This document shows positions 24,789 to 37,197 of a DNA stretch of 64,000 nt, piece by piece. A program made the translations under genes and the position numbers. Source of the stretch: Cunninghamia lanceolata (Eukaryota; Streptophyta; Pinopsida; Cupressales; Cupressaceae); contig BSBN01000252.1 of assembly GCA_027924645.1 (NCBI GenBank), positions 2,294,001 to 2,358,000 of the forward strand, written 5' to 3'. The notes beneath the pieces are model-generated. The model worked only from the letters and a program-made list of their open reading frames with translations, had not been told where the DNA came from and did not search any database. Each line of letters begins with the position of its first letter. Within the stretch, counting starts at the first letter, position 1.

Positions 24789-26123
24789 TTATCCTCTTAC
24801 CAGCTTCATTGGTGTAATTTCCATATCATACTCTTGTAATACAGTAATCCATTTGGCTCTTTTCTCACCAGGCTCACTTTGCATCAGCAGCATCTTCACT
24901 GCTGCATCAGGTACCACAGCAATCACTTTGCTTCTTAGTATGTAATGTCTGAATTTCTTTACTGCTCTGACTAACGCAAGTGCCTATCTCTCAACATCTA
25001 CATATCTCAACTCAGCATCTCTGAAAGGACAGCTCATGAAAGCAATTGGTTTCTCTTCTTTCTCCTCATTTCTTTGAGTTAACATTGTTGCAGAGGTATG
25101 TTCTGAAGCAAATGAATATATGTAAAAATCTTTTGTGTATTTTGGACTGATGAGGACAGGAGCATCTGAAATAGATTTCTTTATATCTTCAAATGCAGCT
25201 TTGGCTTCTGGTGTCCACTCAATCTGTGCATCCTTTTTCAACATGGCATTTAGTGGTATGACAATCTCAGCAAAGCTGGTAATGAACTTCCTCACAAAAT
25301 TTATCTTACCAAAGTAAGACTTGAGTTCCTTTTTGCTTCTTGGAAGTTGTAACTTCATGATAGATTCCACCCTGTTAGGATCAATGATAATTCCATCTTC
25401 TGTGATCAGGTGGCCTAGTAATTTTCCTGTAGTTACCCCAAATATGCATTTCTTGGGATTCAAAGATATACCGTACTCTTCACACTTCTTCAGTACACTT
25501 CTGAGATCAGCAACATGATTCCCCCTTTCCCTGGAGAATACTGTCAAGTCATCCATATATATGACTATACATTTTCCTATTAAGCCCCTGAAGGCTATAT
25601 CCATGGCTCACTGGAATGTAGCGCTAGCATTTATGAGTCCGAATGGCATACGTCTATATGCAAATATCCCCCACTTTGTGGTGAAGGCGGTTTTCAATCT
25701 GTCAATTTTGTCAACCATTACTTGGTTGTATCCTGAAAAGCCGTCCAAGAAGGACATCATTTTGGCTCCATTTACAATCTGCAGAACTTCATCCAATGAT
25801 GGTAAAGGATAATTGTCCTTTTCTGATGCTCTGTTTAGATTCCTGAAATCTACACATAACCTGATGTCTCCATTCTTTTTTCTGACTAGCACAAGATTCG
25901 CCACCCAAGTGGAGTGCCTCACAGGAAATATTATCCTGGCGTTTAACAATTTCTTGACTTCTTCAAGAATTATTGGTTCGAGCAAGGCATTGACTGGCCT
26001 TTGCTTCTGTCTGAAAGGTTTAGCATCTGGCTTGAGAGGTATAGTATGAGTTATGACAGAGGTGTCATATGTCTTCAGTTCATCATATGTCCATGCAATT
26101 ACATGTATGTAATCCTTGAGGGC
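24789..26123 (-). pseudogene. Reverse transcriptase with degenerate RNase H (tether)
   Basis: The frame runs through a full Ty3-type reverse transcriptase: IRLCVDFRNLN, SFLDGFSGYNQ, MPFGLINASATFQ, the catalytic IVIYMDDLTVF and the thumb text LLGHLITEDGI. It is followed by the usual RNase H position, but the first active-site aspartate is missing: the text is YIYSFASEHTSA where an active enzyme has a D in 'YxDAS'. So this RNase H is probably a structural tether. Internal stops lie at 25610-25608 (TGA, an arginine CGA expected), 24986-24984 (TAG) and 24791-24789 (TAA). It copies the element RNA to cDNA in virus-like particles; this copy cannot make the full protein. Confidence 0.9.
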
Positions 26124-26441
26124 CTAAGTTATTCCTTCTAACTCTTCTGGTGTGCAAACCTTACCCAACAAGACACTTTTCTTGTCATCAGCGTGTCCAA
26201 TATTCACTTGTGAATACTGACCTCCATCTACCTTGGGCAGATCCTTCTGTTTAAGCATATTATCCAAATCAAAAGCTCTCTCTAATTCAATCATATCTTT
26301 GGGGATCCTGTTGCTAGGTAGCTCTAATATCTCATCCTCTTCCCAGACATGATCTTCCATGCCATTCTCATCTATAATCTGAGCTTCAAATATGTCTTTA
26401 TTTGAAATGAAGTCCAGAATGTGCTGATCATCATCAAACAC
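26124..26441 (-). pseudogene. Acidic linker between RNase H and reverse transcriptase
   Basis: About 105 residues, rich in Asp and Glu, between stops at 26444-26442 and 26126-26124 (both TAG). The text begins VFDDDQHILDFISNKDI. After the second stop the frame continues into IHVIAWTYDELKTYD and HTIPLKPDAKPFRQ, the usual lead-in to a plant gypsy reverse transcriptase. No known domain. Confidence 0.75.
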
Positions 26442-27212
26442 CTAGAGGTTGGTCACATTATCCGGTACTGAAGGTATCGATACCAGTTCTACTGAAAATC
26501 TTTTCAGACCACATATAGACAGTGGCTCCAATGTACTGGTAGCTTGGGCAAGTGCATCTGCCCTATGATTTTGTTCTCTTGGTACATGAGTAATATTAAA
26601 GGCGTCAAAATCCTCAATCAGGTCCCACACACGATGTCTGTAATTAGACAGCTTTCTGTAGTTACATGAGTAGATTCCTCTTACTTGTCTCACCACTAGT
26701 TCTGAATCTCCGAAGACATGCATAATCTTTATCTTCTTCTTATGAGCAAACAGTATCCCATGAATCAGAGCTTCATACTCCACTACATTGTTAGTGTAGG
26801 GGAACTGTAATCTATAGGCTGCTAAGTATGATTTCCCGGTCGGATCAATCAGGTCAATTCCTACCCCAGCACCTTGCTTGGATTTAGACCCATCAAACCT
26901 CAGGATCCAAGGTTTATCTTTAGCAGGACATTTATTTGAACTTTCTTTTCTCTTTGTAGCTCTAGCTGCTGCTCCGCCTGATACCCATTTTAACTTAGGG
27001 ATGTCATTACCCTCAAGTTTCTTCTTTCCCTTTTCTTGTGAGCCTGATGGCTTTTCAATTTTCTCTTTCGCTTCAACAGGAGGATGATCTTCTGGGCTTA
27101 TAGCTGCATGCTTCTTCAAAATGTGTAAACACAATGAACAAGTTGTTTCTGAGTGAGGTGCCTCGTGTAACCTACACCAACCTTTGATTAAAACCTCGTG
27201 GGGAGATTGATG
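26442..27212 (-). pseudogene. RNase H (archaeal-type) placed before the reverse transcriptase
   Basis: A complete RVT_3/archaeal-type RNase H reads WILRFDGSKSKQGAG, NNVVEYEALIHG, HVFGDSELVVRQV and NHRADALAQ. The four acidic catalytic residues (D, E, D, D) are all present. The domain lies upstream of the reverse transcriptase, whereas Tat elements in the literature usually carry it after the polymerase and its own RNase H. I recall plant polyproteins in databases with this same order, so it may mark a known clade. Upstream, 27179-27138 holds a WCRLH...C zinc-finger-like motif. It probably does the RNA removal that the degenerate RNase H cannot. Confidence 0.88.
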
Positions 27213-29183
27213 CTATCGTGTTGTCTTCTCTATTTCCTTTACTAGAAATTCTTCGAACTTAGTCAGATCACTGCCTTTGTCTTCATCAGACAACTCATAA
27301 TCTGGTTCCATAAAACAATCACTACTAGGAGTGATCTTTTCTTTCCTCATATCATTTATCTGGTCAGACACCAGAACTTCTTCTATTTTCAGGATATGAT
27401 CTTCGTCATGATCTGTCAGTTCTTCGGTTCCTGCAGAAGACAGATAAGAATTAGTGTCATCATCATCAAATATAGCATTTACCTCAGAATATGATGATGA
27501 CGCCTCACTACATGTCTGCTCCAGCATCATCATATCGAAGCATGTTTCACAAGTCTTTTCTAAATGTGCTTCATCGTGTAATCTGCACCATCCATCAATC
27601 AAAATATCATTAGCAGGTATATTTAACAATTGACAACGTTTTACTTGATTAGACAAATGCATTTCGAAGTCTCTGAAGCGATCTATTTCATTCTCATTAT
27701 CAGGATTATTATCAGTTTCTACGACTGGCATGTCCTTCTGATGATCATCATGATGATGATGATGCAACTCAAGCATCAGGATCTCTTCTATTTTGACAGT
27801 TTGTGGCCTGATGCAGTAAACTCCAGGCTCTACGTCTATGTACAGGATCTCATTTGTTCGGTTGTATTCAGTGATCATATGTTTCATTCTAGGCTCAACG
27901 TCAATCCTGATCTGATTAGGTATACCTTTCCATGGCAACCACATGTGACTGAAATCTGTGGACATATATCCATTGAGCGTCTTGGACCAGTCTCGACTAA
28001 GCAACATCCCGTAAGTATCAGGTATGTCAACTATCTGAATATCAATGTAATACTGAATTCTGGGATCAGATGCTAGTTGCATGTGGATATGAGTTAACTC
28101 TCCTACTACACTTACTTCTGTTTTGTCCAGCTGTGTGACTTTCTTTAGGGATTTAGCAGGATGTAGTCCTAAAGCGTTACATATTGATAGGGGCATAACA
28201 TTAGTGGAGGCTCCGGAATCAACCAGACAGTTGTGCAGGTTCTTGCTGAACATTCTTATGGTTAGGAGGAACGGAGGTGACTCAATTTTATCCCTGTACA
28301 AGGTCATGTGGGAGGTTTCAGCAGCTTGGATTGTAACCGACACTTTAGGCTTGACAATATTATCCCTAGTAGCATGATCCTTGCCACTGGATTGACTTGA
28401 AAGATGACTATCCTCTTTAGAAGCAGGATCATCTAGTGATTTCATGAATGCCCTTTTGATGGCAGGAGTTTTCAGTAACTCAGACAGGGACAAGCTAATC
28501 TTAATTTTCTTCATTTCATCAGCCAGATAGCTGACTAACTTGTTAGAGTCATGAGGTGCATTTACAACCTTTGATCCTGCGTTCTGAGGGGACAAGTACT
28601 GAGCATTTACCTTGGGAAACCCCGGATTATTGCTAGCTTTAGGATCAGGAGGTGTATTGAAATTATTTGGAGGTAGAGATGATGTCAATGGACTAGCAGG
28701 TCTGTTGGCATTACTCCTCCAGTTATAATTATGCTTACTAGGATATTGCTGCTGATATGCCTGTACTTCCTCACGTTCCCTTGCAGGTTCATTTTCATCC
28801 TCAAAGGGGAAAACATAATTTGTTTCAAAGGTTAAGGCAGACTCCTCACATACTTGGTTGTGACTCTGATGAGGTTGGTTAATGTAGGTTTCCAGCACAA
28901 AAGCTGAGTCATATCCACAAGGAACAATCTCATTTCCTTTTGCATGAGGTGGATTTCCAGAAGTGTTAGACACTTCAGTCTGAAAGATGCTAGCAGCAAT
29001 TCTAAACTGTGGACAATCTAATTCTGCATGTGCATTGGTATTGTGGATCCTGCACCAATTAGTAAGGGCCGCTTCAGCAAGGTTGACTCTAGTAGTCTGT
29101 TTGGCTTCACCAAGAGGCTGATTGTCTAGGGGTGATGGTAATGAGCCATTATTTGGCCTAGAGTTCCATACTCTGGGCTGTCT
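27213..29183 (-). pseudogene. Protease region with zinc-finger-like motifs
   Basis: Continuous frame from the stop at 29186-29184 to the stop at 27215-27213. Near its start is WCRIHNTNAHAELDC (29057-29013). In the middle is an aspartic protease with LVDSGASTNVMPLSI and, later, DTYGMLLSRDWSKTL, which would cut the Gag-Pol chain. After it the frame is acidic and His/Asp-rich and holds a second motif, WCRLHDEAHLEKTC (27590-27549). The end is again acidic (SDEDKGSDLTKFEEFL). Spacing C-x2-H-x5-H-x4-C in the first motif suits zinc binding and resembles the Gag finger of Tat-type elements. Why two more copies stand after the protease is unclear. Confidence 0.85.
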
Positions 29184-30532
29184 CTAAGGATTATTGTTAC
29201 TTCCACCATTATTGTTGAAATTATTGGTGTTATATCCTCTGTTAGGATAATTGGGTCTGTCATTGGAATAATTTCTATTATGACTTGACTAGGAATAAAA
29301 CCCTTGATTTCTCAAATGTGTCACCTCTGTGGTGAGTTTTCTCAATTGAGCAGAAATCTCTTTGATTTCCTCCTTTTCTTCCTGAGCTTTGGCTACTACA
29401 TTTTCAGTCTGAGGCTTGAAGAAAGAGGATCCATGGTTATTATTGGATAGATCAGCACCCTAAGGTGTCTGAGCTTGTGCAGGATATTGTGGTACTTGGC
29501 CATTTCCATTAGGAGGGGGCATGATGCTCAGTGGAGGTACTTGCAAAGGTGCAGGCAGGACAGCTGGGGGTATCAATGCTCCATTAGGATATTGTGCAGG
29601 ATATTGTGGAGAATATGTTGCAGGATATGATGCGGGATATTGTGAATGCATGCCAGGCAAGGTAGTAAATACTATATTTGGAGTAGAAGCAGGTATCAAC
29701 TGCTGATTCACTTTGATAGCTTCTTGAAAAGCTCCTGTCAATGTAGTGATCTCAGGATGTGTTCTCCTGATGAACATGGAAGTTAATGGATCCAGGGCTG
29801 AATAATAGATACTCTGAGCAGAGGCATCAGATACTACATATGGGGCAACTAACTTGGACAACATTTTCTGAAACCTAGCATTGAAATTGGCGATAGGCTC
29901 ATTCTCAAATCTTTTGATTGTAGCAAACATATGGTAATTCATAGATGGATCAATAGGGACCTTGAACCTGTCAAGAAAAGCTTTCTCTAAGACAGCCCAT
30001 GAACCAATAGAGGCTTGGCCAAGACTAATGAACCAATTATAAGCCTCTTCCCCTAAGGAAAAAGGAAATAACCTGCACACCACATCTTGATGTTCTATTC
30101 TGGCTCTGCAGCAAGCTTCCTTAAATGTCCTGATATGATCATCAGCATCTTGATAAGGATGATATTTTGGACAAAGTTTGTCTGGATTCTTTGGTAACTC
30201 ATGATATGCAGTAAAGGTCAAAGGTGACTCCGCTGCAAAGAAAGACATTGCAATCAGAGGAGGTTGAGCTGGTGGTGCAGCTGGCTGACGTTGAACTAAA
30301 GGTACACCCTGAGGCTGAACAGGAGATGTCACAGATATTCCAGAGGGTATTTGTAAACCAACAGGAGTTACAGGAGGAGGTCCTGGTGAAGTTCTTGGCG
30401 CGCTAGACTCTGGAGTATGATGAATGTCTACAGTTCTAGGTCTGAAACCTCTAACAGGTAGTTCCTCAAAAATTCCACTAGATCTAGACCTAGTATTTAT
30501 CCTGTGAGCCAGGATTCCTCAATTTTGAGGCA
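29184..30532 (-). pseudogene. Gag (capsid) of the 21.9-kb element
   Basis: The capsid domain reads YHPYQDADDHIRTFKEACC, HQDVVCRLFPFSLGEEAYNW and KAFLDRFKVP, a retrotransposon Gag (PF03732-type) pattern, preceded by a Pro/Gln-rich leader (QRQPAAPPAQPPL). After it come Tyr/Pro/Gln repeats (QYPAQY) and an Asn-rich stretch. In-frame stops are at 30521-30519 (TGA), 29462-29460, 29291-29289 and 29186-29184 (TAG). The first would be CGA in an intact copy, giving a start near 30532. Gag packages the RNA and forms the particle. Confidence 0.85.
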
Positions 30533-30950
30533 AATTGGCTGAAACTTTGCAAATATTGGCTGGATTTCACCAAATGAGGTGATATTTGCAGTCAGATGGC
30601 TGATCAAACTGAAAATTTACAAGATATTTGCGAAGATACTGCACATATGACAGGATATTGGGGTATCTTGACCCGTAGCACGAGATCTCAAGTATCTAAG
30701 GCTTAAATTCTTCAAAGCTTGAACAAATTTACGTATCTTTGGCCAATATTGGTGAATTCAGGATGATCTACTGTAAAGCTTGCAATATTTATGTAAGATC
30801 TGGAAATCTTTACATAGAATGCGCATATTTGAGCCTTTTACAGTAAATATTTGCGTACTATTTGAAATTCATGGACAATCGGAGGTTACCCTTCTCTCTG
30901 CATCATCAAACCTAAAAATAATGATGATGAGCGTGGTATTCTAGATCAGG
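30533..30950 (-). other. 5' leader between primer site and gag
   Basis: About 420 bases of AT-rich untranslated leader, with no open frame. ATATTTGC-like words recur. It would hold the packaging signal, but nothing specific is recognisable. Confidence 0.5.
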
Positions 30951-30967
30951 CCCTCCTTCTAGCGCCA
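30951..30967 (-). promoter_or_regulatory. Primer-binding site (tRNA primer)
   Basis: On the minus strand TGGCGCTAGAAGGAGGG starts 5 bases after the LTR ends, the correct place for the tRNA-primed start of minus-strand DNA. It begins TGG, complementary to CCA. I could not name the matching tRNA; it is not the arginine-tRNA site (TGGCGACTCCACTGGGGA) used by the gag-only element in this window. Confidence 0.65.
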
Positions 30968-31793
30968 ATTTATGTTGTTCATGATGTTAGTCACAAACAA
31001 ACATAGAATAAAAGTACACATTAACCTTTATTCATCTTGAAAGATACTATGAATTCAAAGAATTCGGATCCCAAGTCTCTGGTGATTAGGTCTTAATCAT
31101 CTGAAGTCACTCAGAGGTTAATGTGAGTTGCTATTTCCATTTTGGGGCCTTACGTGGAATTTTATCATCATCATGACATTCCTGCAGAAATTTTTTACAG
31201 AGAAGTTATATTATGCAGTTATTTGATGAGAAGATGTGGAAACACCTCAATCTTTGCATGATATTTTCAATTCTACATGCTTTGTATTCAAATATGCCAA
31301 ATATTTACGATTATCTATGAGATGTCTGCATTTTTATGTTATTTGCTTAAGATTATCAATTATTTGCAATTATGGAGATGAAATGCTTTAAAATTTAAAG
31401 AAACTAAAATGAATACTTCAATTTAATGTTGAACCTTTAGCTATTGATCCACATACATACTTGATACTGTCATGAGGAGAAGAAATCAAACTATATGTTC
31501 ACCAGGATATTCCACAGCTAGATACAGTTGATGCAAACTTCAGAGGATGAGGAATGAAAACAATACATGCAACATGATGAGCACTCCAAGGGACGCAGCA
31601 AATCAAAGCACATATCCAGAATTCAGACACAGATTACTCAAGATTTACGAAGATTTGTAATCGAAATACTCTTCTCTTTCATTAAGTATGCAAAAGACAT
31701 GTACATATGTAATAACTTTGAAATGAGCTCTGAATATTTCAACAAACAGATTTCAATTAAGTTTCGAATGTTTTCAATAAGGCATTCCACCAC

Positions 31794-31801
31794 CTTTTAT
31801 A
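31794..31801 (-). promoter_or_regulatory. TATA box of 5' LTR (TATAAAAG)
   Basis: TATAAAAG on the minus strand, same as 16667-16674. Start of transcription would be about 25-35 bases further along, near 31770, leaving roughly 0.8 kb of R/U5 before the primer site. It lies downstream of the accessory frame. Confidence 0.6.
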
Positions 31802-31952
31802 GAATAAGGTGAGGAATCCGTTACAAAAGATCTACAATCCTGATTTATCAATACAATTCTACGGTCATGATTCTCTTGACTTTGTCAACTTTTACAAAAT
31901 GGCACAAGTTGCCAGCTGGCAACTATCTATACTACTTATGCTACTATCCCCT

Positions 31953-34900
31953 TCACGATGTATCTTCATCATGCTCCTCAGCTGATTGATGCGGGTCATC
32001 ATCATGTGCGTCGCTTCCTGAGCTTTCACTATCCTAATGATGATGCTGCTGCATATGGGGCTGCATACTACTGCGGACCTGCTCGTATGAGTGCACAACC
32101 TGATCTATTCCTCCGCCATCTTGAGTCTTTGCTTTGACAATGGCGTGCTTATGTGCTTCATACTTGTCTCTGTTGTTATCAAGCTTATTTTTCCTGTCCT
32201 GCAGTGTCTCTTTGTATTTTTCCATCCGGACCTTGATCCTCATTATTTTATCTATCAGTTCTTCTGTCAAAAGGACAGGTGGACCATCTGCTTCTAATTG
32301 GAAGTTGCTGTGTTCAGCTTTAATGGCGGACTCTTCATCTTGATTTTCTATTTTACCTTCCACCTTGCCTTCTAATGCTTCCAATATCACCGCTTCTTCA
32401 GCCATTAAATCCCGTAGCCTCATGCTGATATCTCTCAGCTTATTATTACACCTCTTGAGGACTCCACACTCAAACTGAGTGTCCTTATACCAGATATCTA
32501 TCAATAACACGGTATTACTATTTAGCACCTGCTTACTAATAAGCAGTTGTGGATATATATTCCTTATCTCTCCTAACAGGCTCAGGACTCTCTCCAGCTT
32601 GTAAGACCTCTTCCCGGTCTGCATCTGCAATTTATCCACTTTGGTCTTGGAGTCACTCAAAATGCTCCACCTCTTCAAAGAAGCCTTCATTATTTCCACA
32701 GCATCATCCAATGCGGATGACATCCATTTCCTTATTACTGACGCCTCATGCTTCATGAGGTCCAATTTATTTACCTCCTCCTGAGAAATGGTAGTCAATG
32801 GGACTGCACGTTCAGTCACGGTATCATCAGGATCGGTTAGCCCTTTGATATAGGCATGCAACTGAGCAATGTGCTCTTTATGTTGCTTATTTTTCTCCTT
32901 CTCTCTTTTCACCTTTTGAATCAAAGAGTCAATGATGTCTTTGCCCTCCTGACCTTCTTGGTCCTCATTGGCAAAGCCCAAATCAACTATGCTAATTCGA
33001 AATTCATCCACAGTGATTTTACCCTTTTCTTTCTCCACCGCAGGTATGGCAATTTGTGCGGTCCTTCTCCCTGTTGCCGGATCTCTTTTGATGGCAGAAG
33101 TCATTCTGGCCTTCCTCCTGGGTTTCATCAGATCGGCGGAGAACAAGGTGGAGACGTCGAACTCTTGAATTTCAAGCTCCTCTTCAACATTTACTTCTTT
33201 TGCTAACCATGGAGGTACCTGATCATGTTTTTTAGCATCCTGATGATGTTCACCCATATCTTCCGTTTCTATTAATAGATGTTGTGGAGATGGTGATTTT
33301 TCTTTTTCTTCTTCTTGATGCTCTCTTTGCTATTGATCTTGTGGCACCTCCTCCTGTTGAGGAAGTTCCTTCTCTGGGGAAGCATCTTCTTGGTGTTGGG
33401 AACCCTGCGGCACGTCTATTTGCTGATCATGACCTTTTTCTATCATTCCTTCATCTGTTCCCAATTCTTCCCCTTGTTGCTTATCCACTTCACCAGATAC
33501 TGGAGATCCTGCCTGGGGTGCTGGCGGTTGTTCTGCAACTATTATTTCTTCCGAGCCTGCACTATCAACTTCTTGTATTTTGGTAGCTGGATCCCCTAGT
33601 GCTTCTTTCTCTTCATCAGCTCTTGCTTCCTGAACCTCTACTATAGCAGGTTCTTCTGATGTGTCCTGTGGATCTTGTTGGCCTGTTTTAAGAGCATGGC
33701 CCTCTGATTCTGCCATCTCTATCTCTTTGGTTGGGTGGCCTTTGTTAGGTGATCTTGCTGGCTGTTCAGGACTTGCATCCTGTTTCTCTGTCAGATCCAC
33801 CACTACAGGACTTGTCACCTCTGTGATCAATGCTTCTAGCCCTATCTCTTGAGCCACCTGCTTTGGGCTCTTTTCTTGCTCTTCTTCTACTTGTTTCATC
33901 TCCTCAAGCACAGTTTGAACTGGTGGAGGCTTGTGAGGAGTCATAGTTATATCAGCAGCAAGTGTTTCCATTTTCTGTGCAGCCACATCCTGCACTACCT
34001 CATCATCAGACAGATTTATTGACTCATCAAGCGAGACATGTCCTTCCGCTTGTGTCTGAGAGGCTTCTTTCATCTGTTCTTCCGCAAGTTTAGTTTTGAA
34101 CATGACTATGGTAGGAAGTGGAACATTATGTTGAAGTTCCCTCGGCACTTCACTACCTGCCCCTTGTAATAGTGTAGGGGGTTCACTTATTCCACCTCTC
34201 ATGGAGGTCCTTTGTTTCTTAGGTGTGGTAGAGACCAGCACCTGTGGAGCTCTCCTCTTCCTTTTTATTATTAACGGAGCCTCTTCTTCTTCAGGCTCCT
34301 CCTCCATGAGGATATCCTCTTCTCCAAGTTTCTTTGAGGATTGACCAACTTCCAGGGTCCCAGTTATTCCAGCCTCAGTTGTCTTACTCTTCTTGAGCTT
34401 CTCTTTCTTTGGAGGGGATTTAGACTCTGATCCTGATCCTGATCCTGATCCTGCCGCCTCTTCAACTGTAAACACTGCCCTGTCAATTATAACCCCTTTG
34501 GGTTGTGTATCCACTTTCTTGCCCCTTTGGGGTCTTTTGCTCTATTGTTGTGGTGGAGGTAACTTGTCTCCCTTAGTCTTCCTCTTCTCAAGTAGGAAGT
34601 CATCATATACCTCCCCAGGAATATCTTGGCCCTTCTTTTTGTTGTCCACCGTAATGGCAACACCTTTCTTTTTCAATGCCTCCACCTGATCATCAACCCA
34701 AGCTTGAGTTAGTTGTATGGTCCTGGCAATGAATGGGTCCAAAGATATATCTTCCTGCATGGTAAGGTCAGGTGCAGAGATGGTATCATTGTATATCTTC
34801 TTTTGTTCATACTCATCTGCCATTATCCTGCCATCATCCTTCTTCAATTGTTGGGGAAGGGAGATACAATCAAAAGTTCTTATTTGGTTTAGAGTCAACC

Positions 34901-36260
34901 TCTGATACCTTCTTCTCTTGGCCTCTGCCTCATCTTCACAGTCAGCCCAAAAATCTTCTAGGTGCCTTTGATGAACAGGCTTTCCTAGTATCTTCTGTAT
35001 CCTACCGTAAGGATCATATGGTCTTGTTATCGGAAAAGGTTGCAGATTCATTTTATTCAGGGTGACCATCACCTTCTTTATATTGTTAGAATCTGGGCAC
35101 ATATAGTTGCCAATGCTGACTGGGAACAAAATTGGTGGCAGCTTCTTGGCATCCTTGTACATCTTTATCATCACGGAGCCCTGCCTAATGAATTCCATTA
35201 ATATCACTACATCGGTAGGATACCTCGGTAGCATGAGGGGATGTTCCTCAAAACCTTCAACCCTTATGTAAGAGAAGGTTGCAAACTGGATATACTAGGC
35301 TCCATGCCTATAGACTACTTCTTGAGCCTCCATGCTCAATCTTTTTGTTCTGTCCTCTTCCATGGTCCTTACCAGATGCATAGAGAATGCATCATTGACT
35401 AGTTTGTAGTCCCTGAAGTAGTTGGTTCTCTATAGCTGGGGATGATGGTCCCAGATGTATGTAGCATTTGTGCCTGTGAGCTTCCCATATGTAACTAAGG
35501 CATCAAAAGTGCCTCTATAAGCACAAGAATAAACAATATAGGATGTCATGTAAAATGCACAATTTGAACCTCCCAGGTTCATCAGCTGCTCATGCAGAGC
35601 ATCACTTATGATTTGGCCCCACAGTGGCTTGGTGTTCAAATACATACACATCATTATAACTCCATACATCCAATCCCTGAAACTACCAGTATTAGGTTGG
35701 CCTGTTACTCGACTCAGGAGTGCAATCATATACTGGTATTCCTCACTTAAATCATATTTAAACAGGTGCACTGGGAGTTTGGCCGCTACAGGATATGTGT
35801 TGTTCTCTGTTCTCCATTGATACATGTTCTTTCTGGCTGATTTCTTATTGGCCTCATACTCTTTCTCTACCTTTCTCAGGTCCCCACTCTTTACTTTATT
35901 GCCCAATGGCAGTCCGAATGTCTGGGAGAGACCCTTGATGGAGAGGTCTGCATATATTCTCCCGTGTTTTACCACTTGCCTCGTCTAAGGATTATAATTT
36001 TGGGCACATTCTATAACCAGCTTCGGAGATTCCATGGAATACGGGAAACCAGCAGCGTTCCACATTCCTGACACAAATACTGCGTCCAACACAGGACTCT
36101 TGTCCTGCCCATCATTCAGTTTAGCTGACCAGGCCTCCAGATTAGTGCTCCCCTGATGGGTATCTGTAATTGCTCTGTATTTGAATAGGACTCCCCTCTA
36201 AGAAGAAAACATAGGCCTACTGAATTCCTCTTGACACTTAACGTACCGTTTGTCGGCCAT
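31953..36260 (-). pseudogene. U3-encoded accessory protein gene, 5' LTR copy
   Basis: From ATG 36260-36258 to TGA 31955-31953 the frame is 4,308 nt (1,435 codons plus stop) without any frameshift. It holds seven nonsense codons, all TAG (36200-36198, 35987-35985, 35432-35430, 35297-35295, 34544-34542, 33332-33330, 32036-32034). At six the 3' LTR has CAG, at one it has TGG. Domain layout is as in the other copy: globular N-terminal 600 residues, acidic Ser-Gly and Glu-Pro-Gln-rich middle with basic KRKRRAPQ near residue 666, coiled-coil C-terminus. The surviving frame over 4.3 kb shows it was coding when the element inserted. It may be an Athila/Tat-style accessory ORF captured by the LTR; the function is unknown. 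Confidence 0.8.
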
Positions 36261-37076
36261 GAGTACCTGCAATTAACAACAATCCTAACTCACAACAGGT
36301 ATATACATGCATACATATTACAATTAAAATTACTATGCCTACTGTATCTCTTCACCATTACATGCATAAACCAAAACTTCCATCATCATACCTGAACAAT
36401 AATGACATGATGAGGGTTTCATTTACTTACCTGGTTATGCAAATTTCTCTTTTGTACCAGTGGATTACCAACAACGTTCTTAATTTAGCTGATGATCACC
36501 TCTTTCCTTCTGTTTGTGAGTTCAAATCGCGCAACGATAGCTGGTATGCAGATATGGAAGTTGGTCCTCTATAAAACAAGTTTGTCGCAAGGTAAATGTG
36601 AAAATGGCAGCTGAATCACCTTTTAACCTCGCATTTAGGGTACACTTAGGGCAACTCTGACAAGTTAGATTACATTCCTTGATTATTCATGCGAAATTGC
36701 TGGATCTTGCCAGGTGCTTCATTGGGTTCCGGGGTCGGCGGGAACTACCTACCATGTCTGCGCGCATTAAATGATAATGGCAGCAACGGGAGTGGGGGGA
36801 TATCCATATGACAGGATATCATGAGGGCAGGATGATATTCACAAATATTGGGTTGAGTTTGAATATCATCCCCCTCCCTCATATTGAAATTGTTATCGCG
36901 ACAAGATTCGGGTGACAAAAGCACCTTTGTTTATGTTTAGTACATCAAGAGGATATTTCGGTGCATCGGGTGATGTTTCAAAATATGATGATGACGAGAC
37001 AAACTTACATGTCTCTTTTTCAGAATATCGGGATGATGTCATCCTGATATTCATTCTTTGTATCGGAAAGGCACCA

Positions 37077-37197
37077 TGACGTCATCGTCATGCTAGGCGA
37101 ACATGATCATGCTTGGAAAATATCCTGTCAGAATGTGAATGGGATGATGATGTCATCAGGATGTTGCTTCTTCATTTATCTGGTTTGGATGACGTCA
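37077..37197. promoter_or_regulatory. Two TGACGTCA sites in U3 of 5' LTR
   Basis: Intact sites at 37077-37084 and 37190-37197. The site corresponding to 21921-21928 reads TGATGTCA here (a CpG loss), while the 3' LTR has lost the one matching 37190. The ancestral LTR therefore had at least three. Confidence 0.5.
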
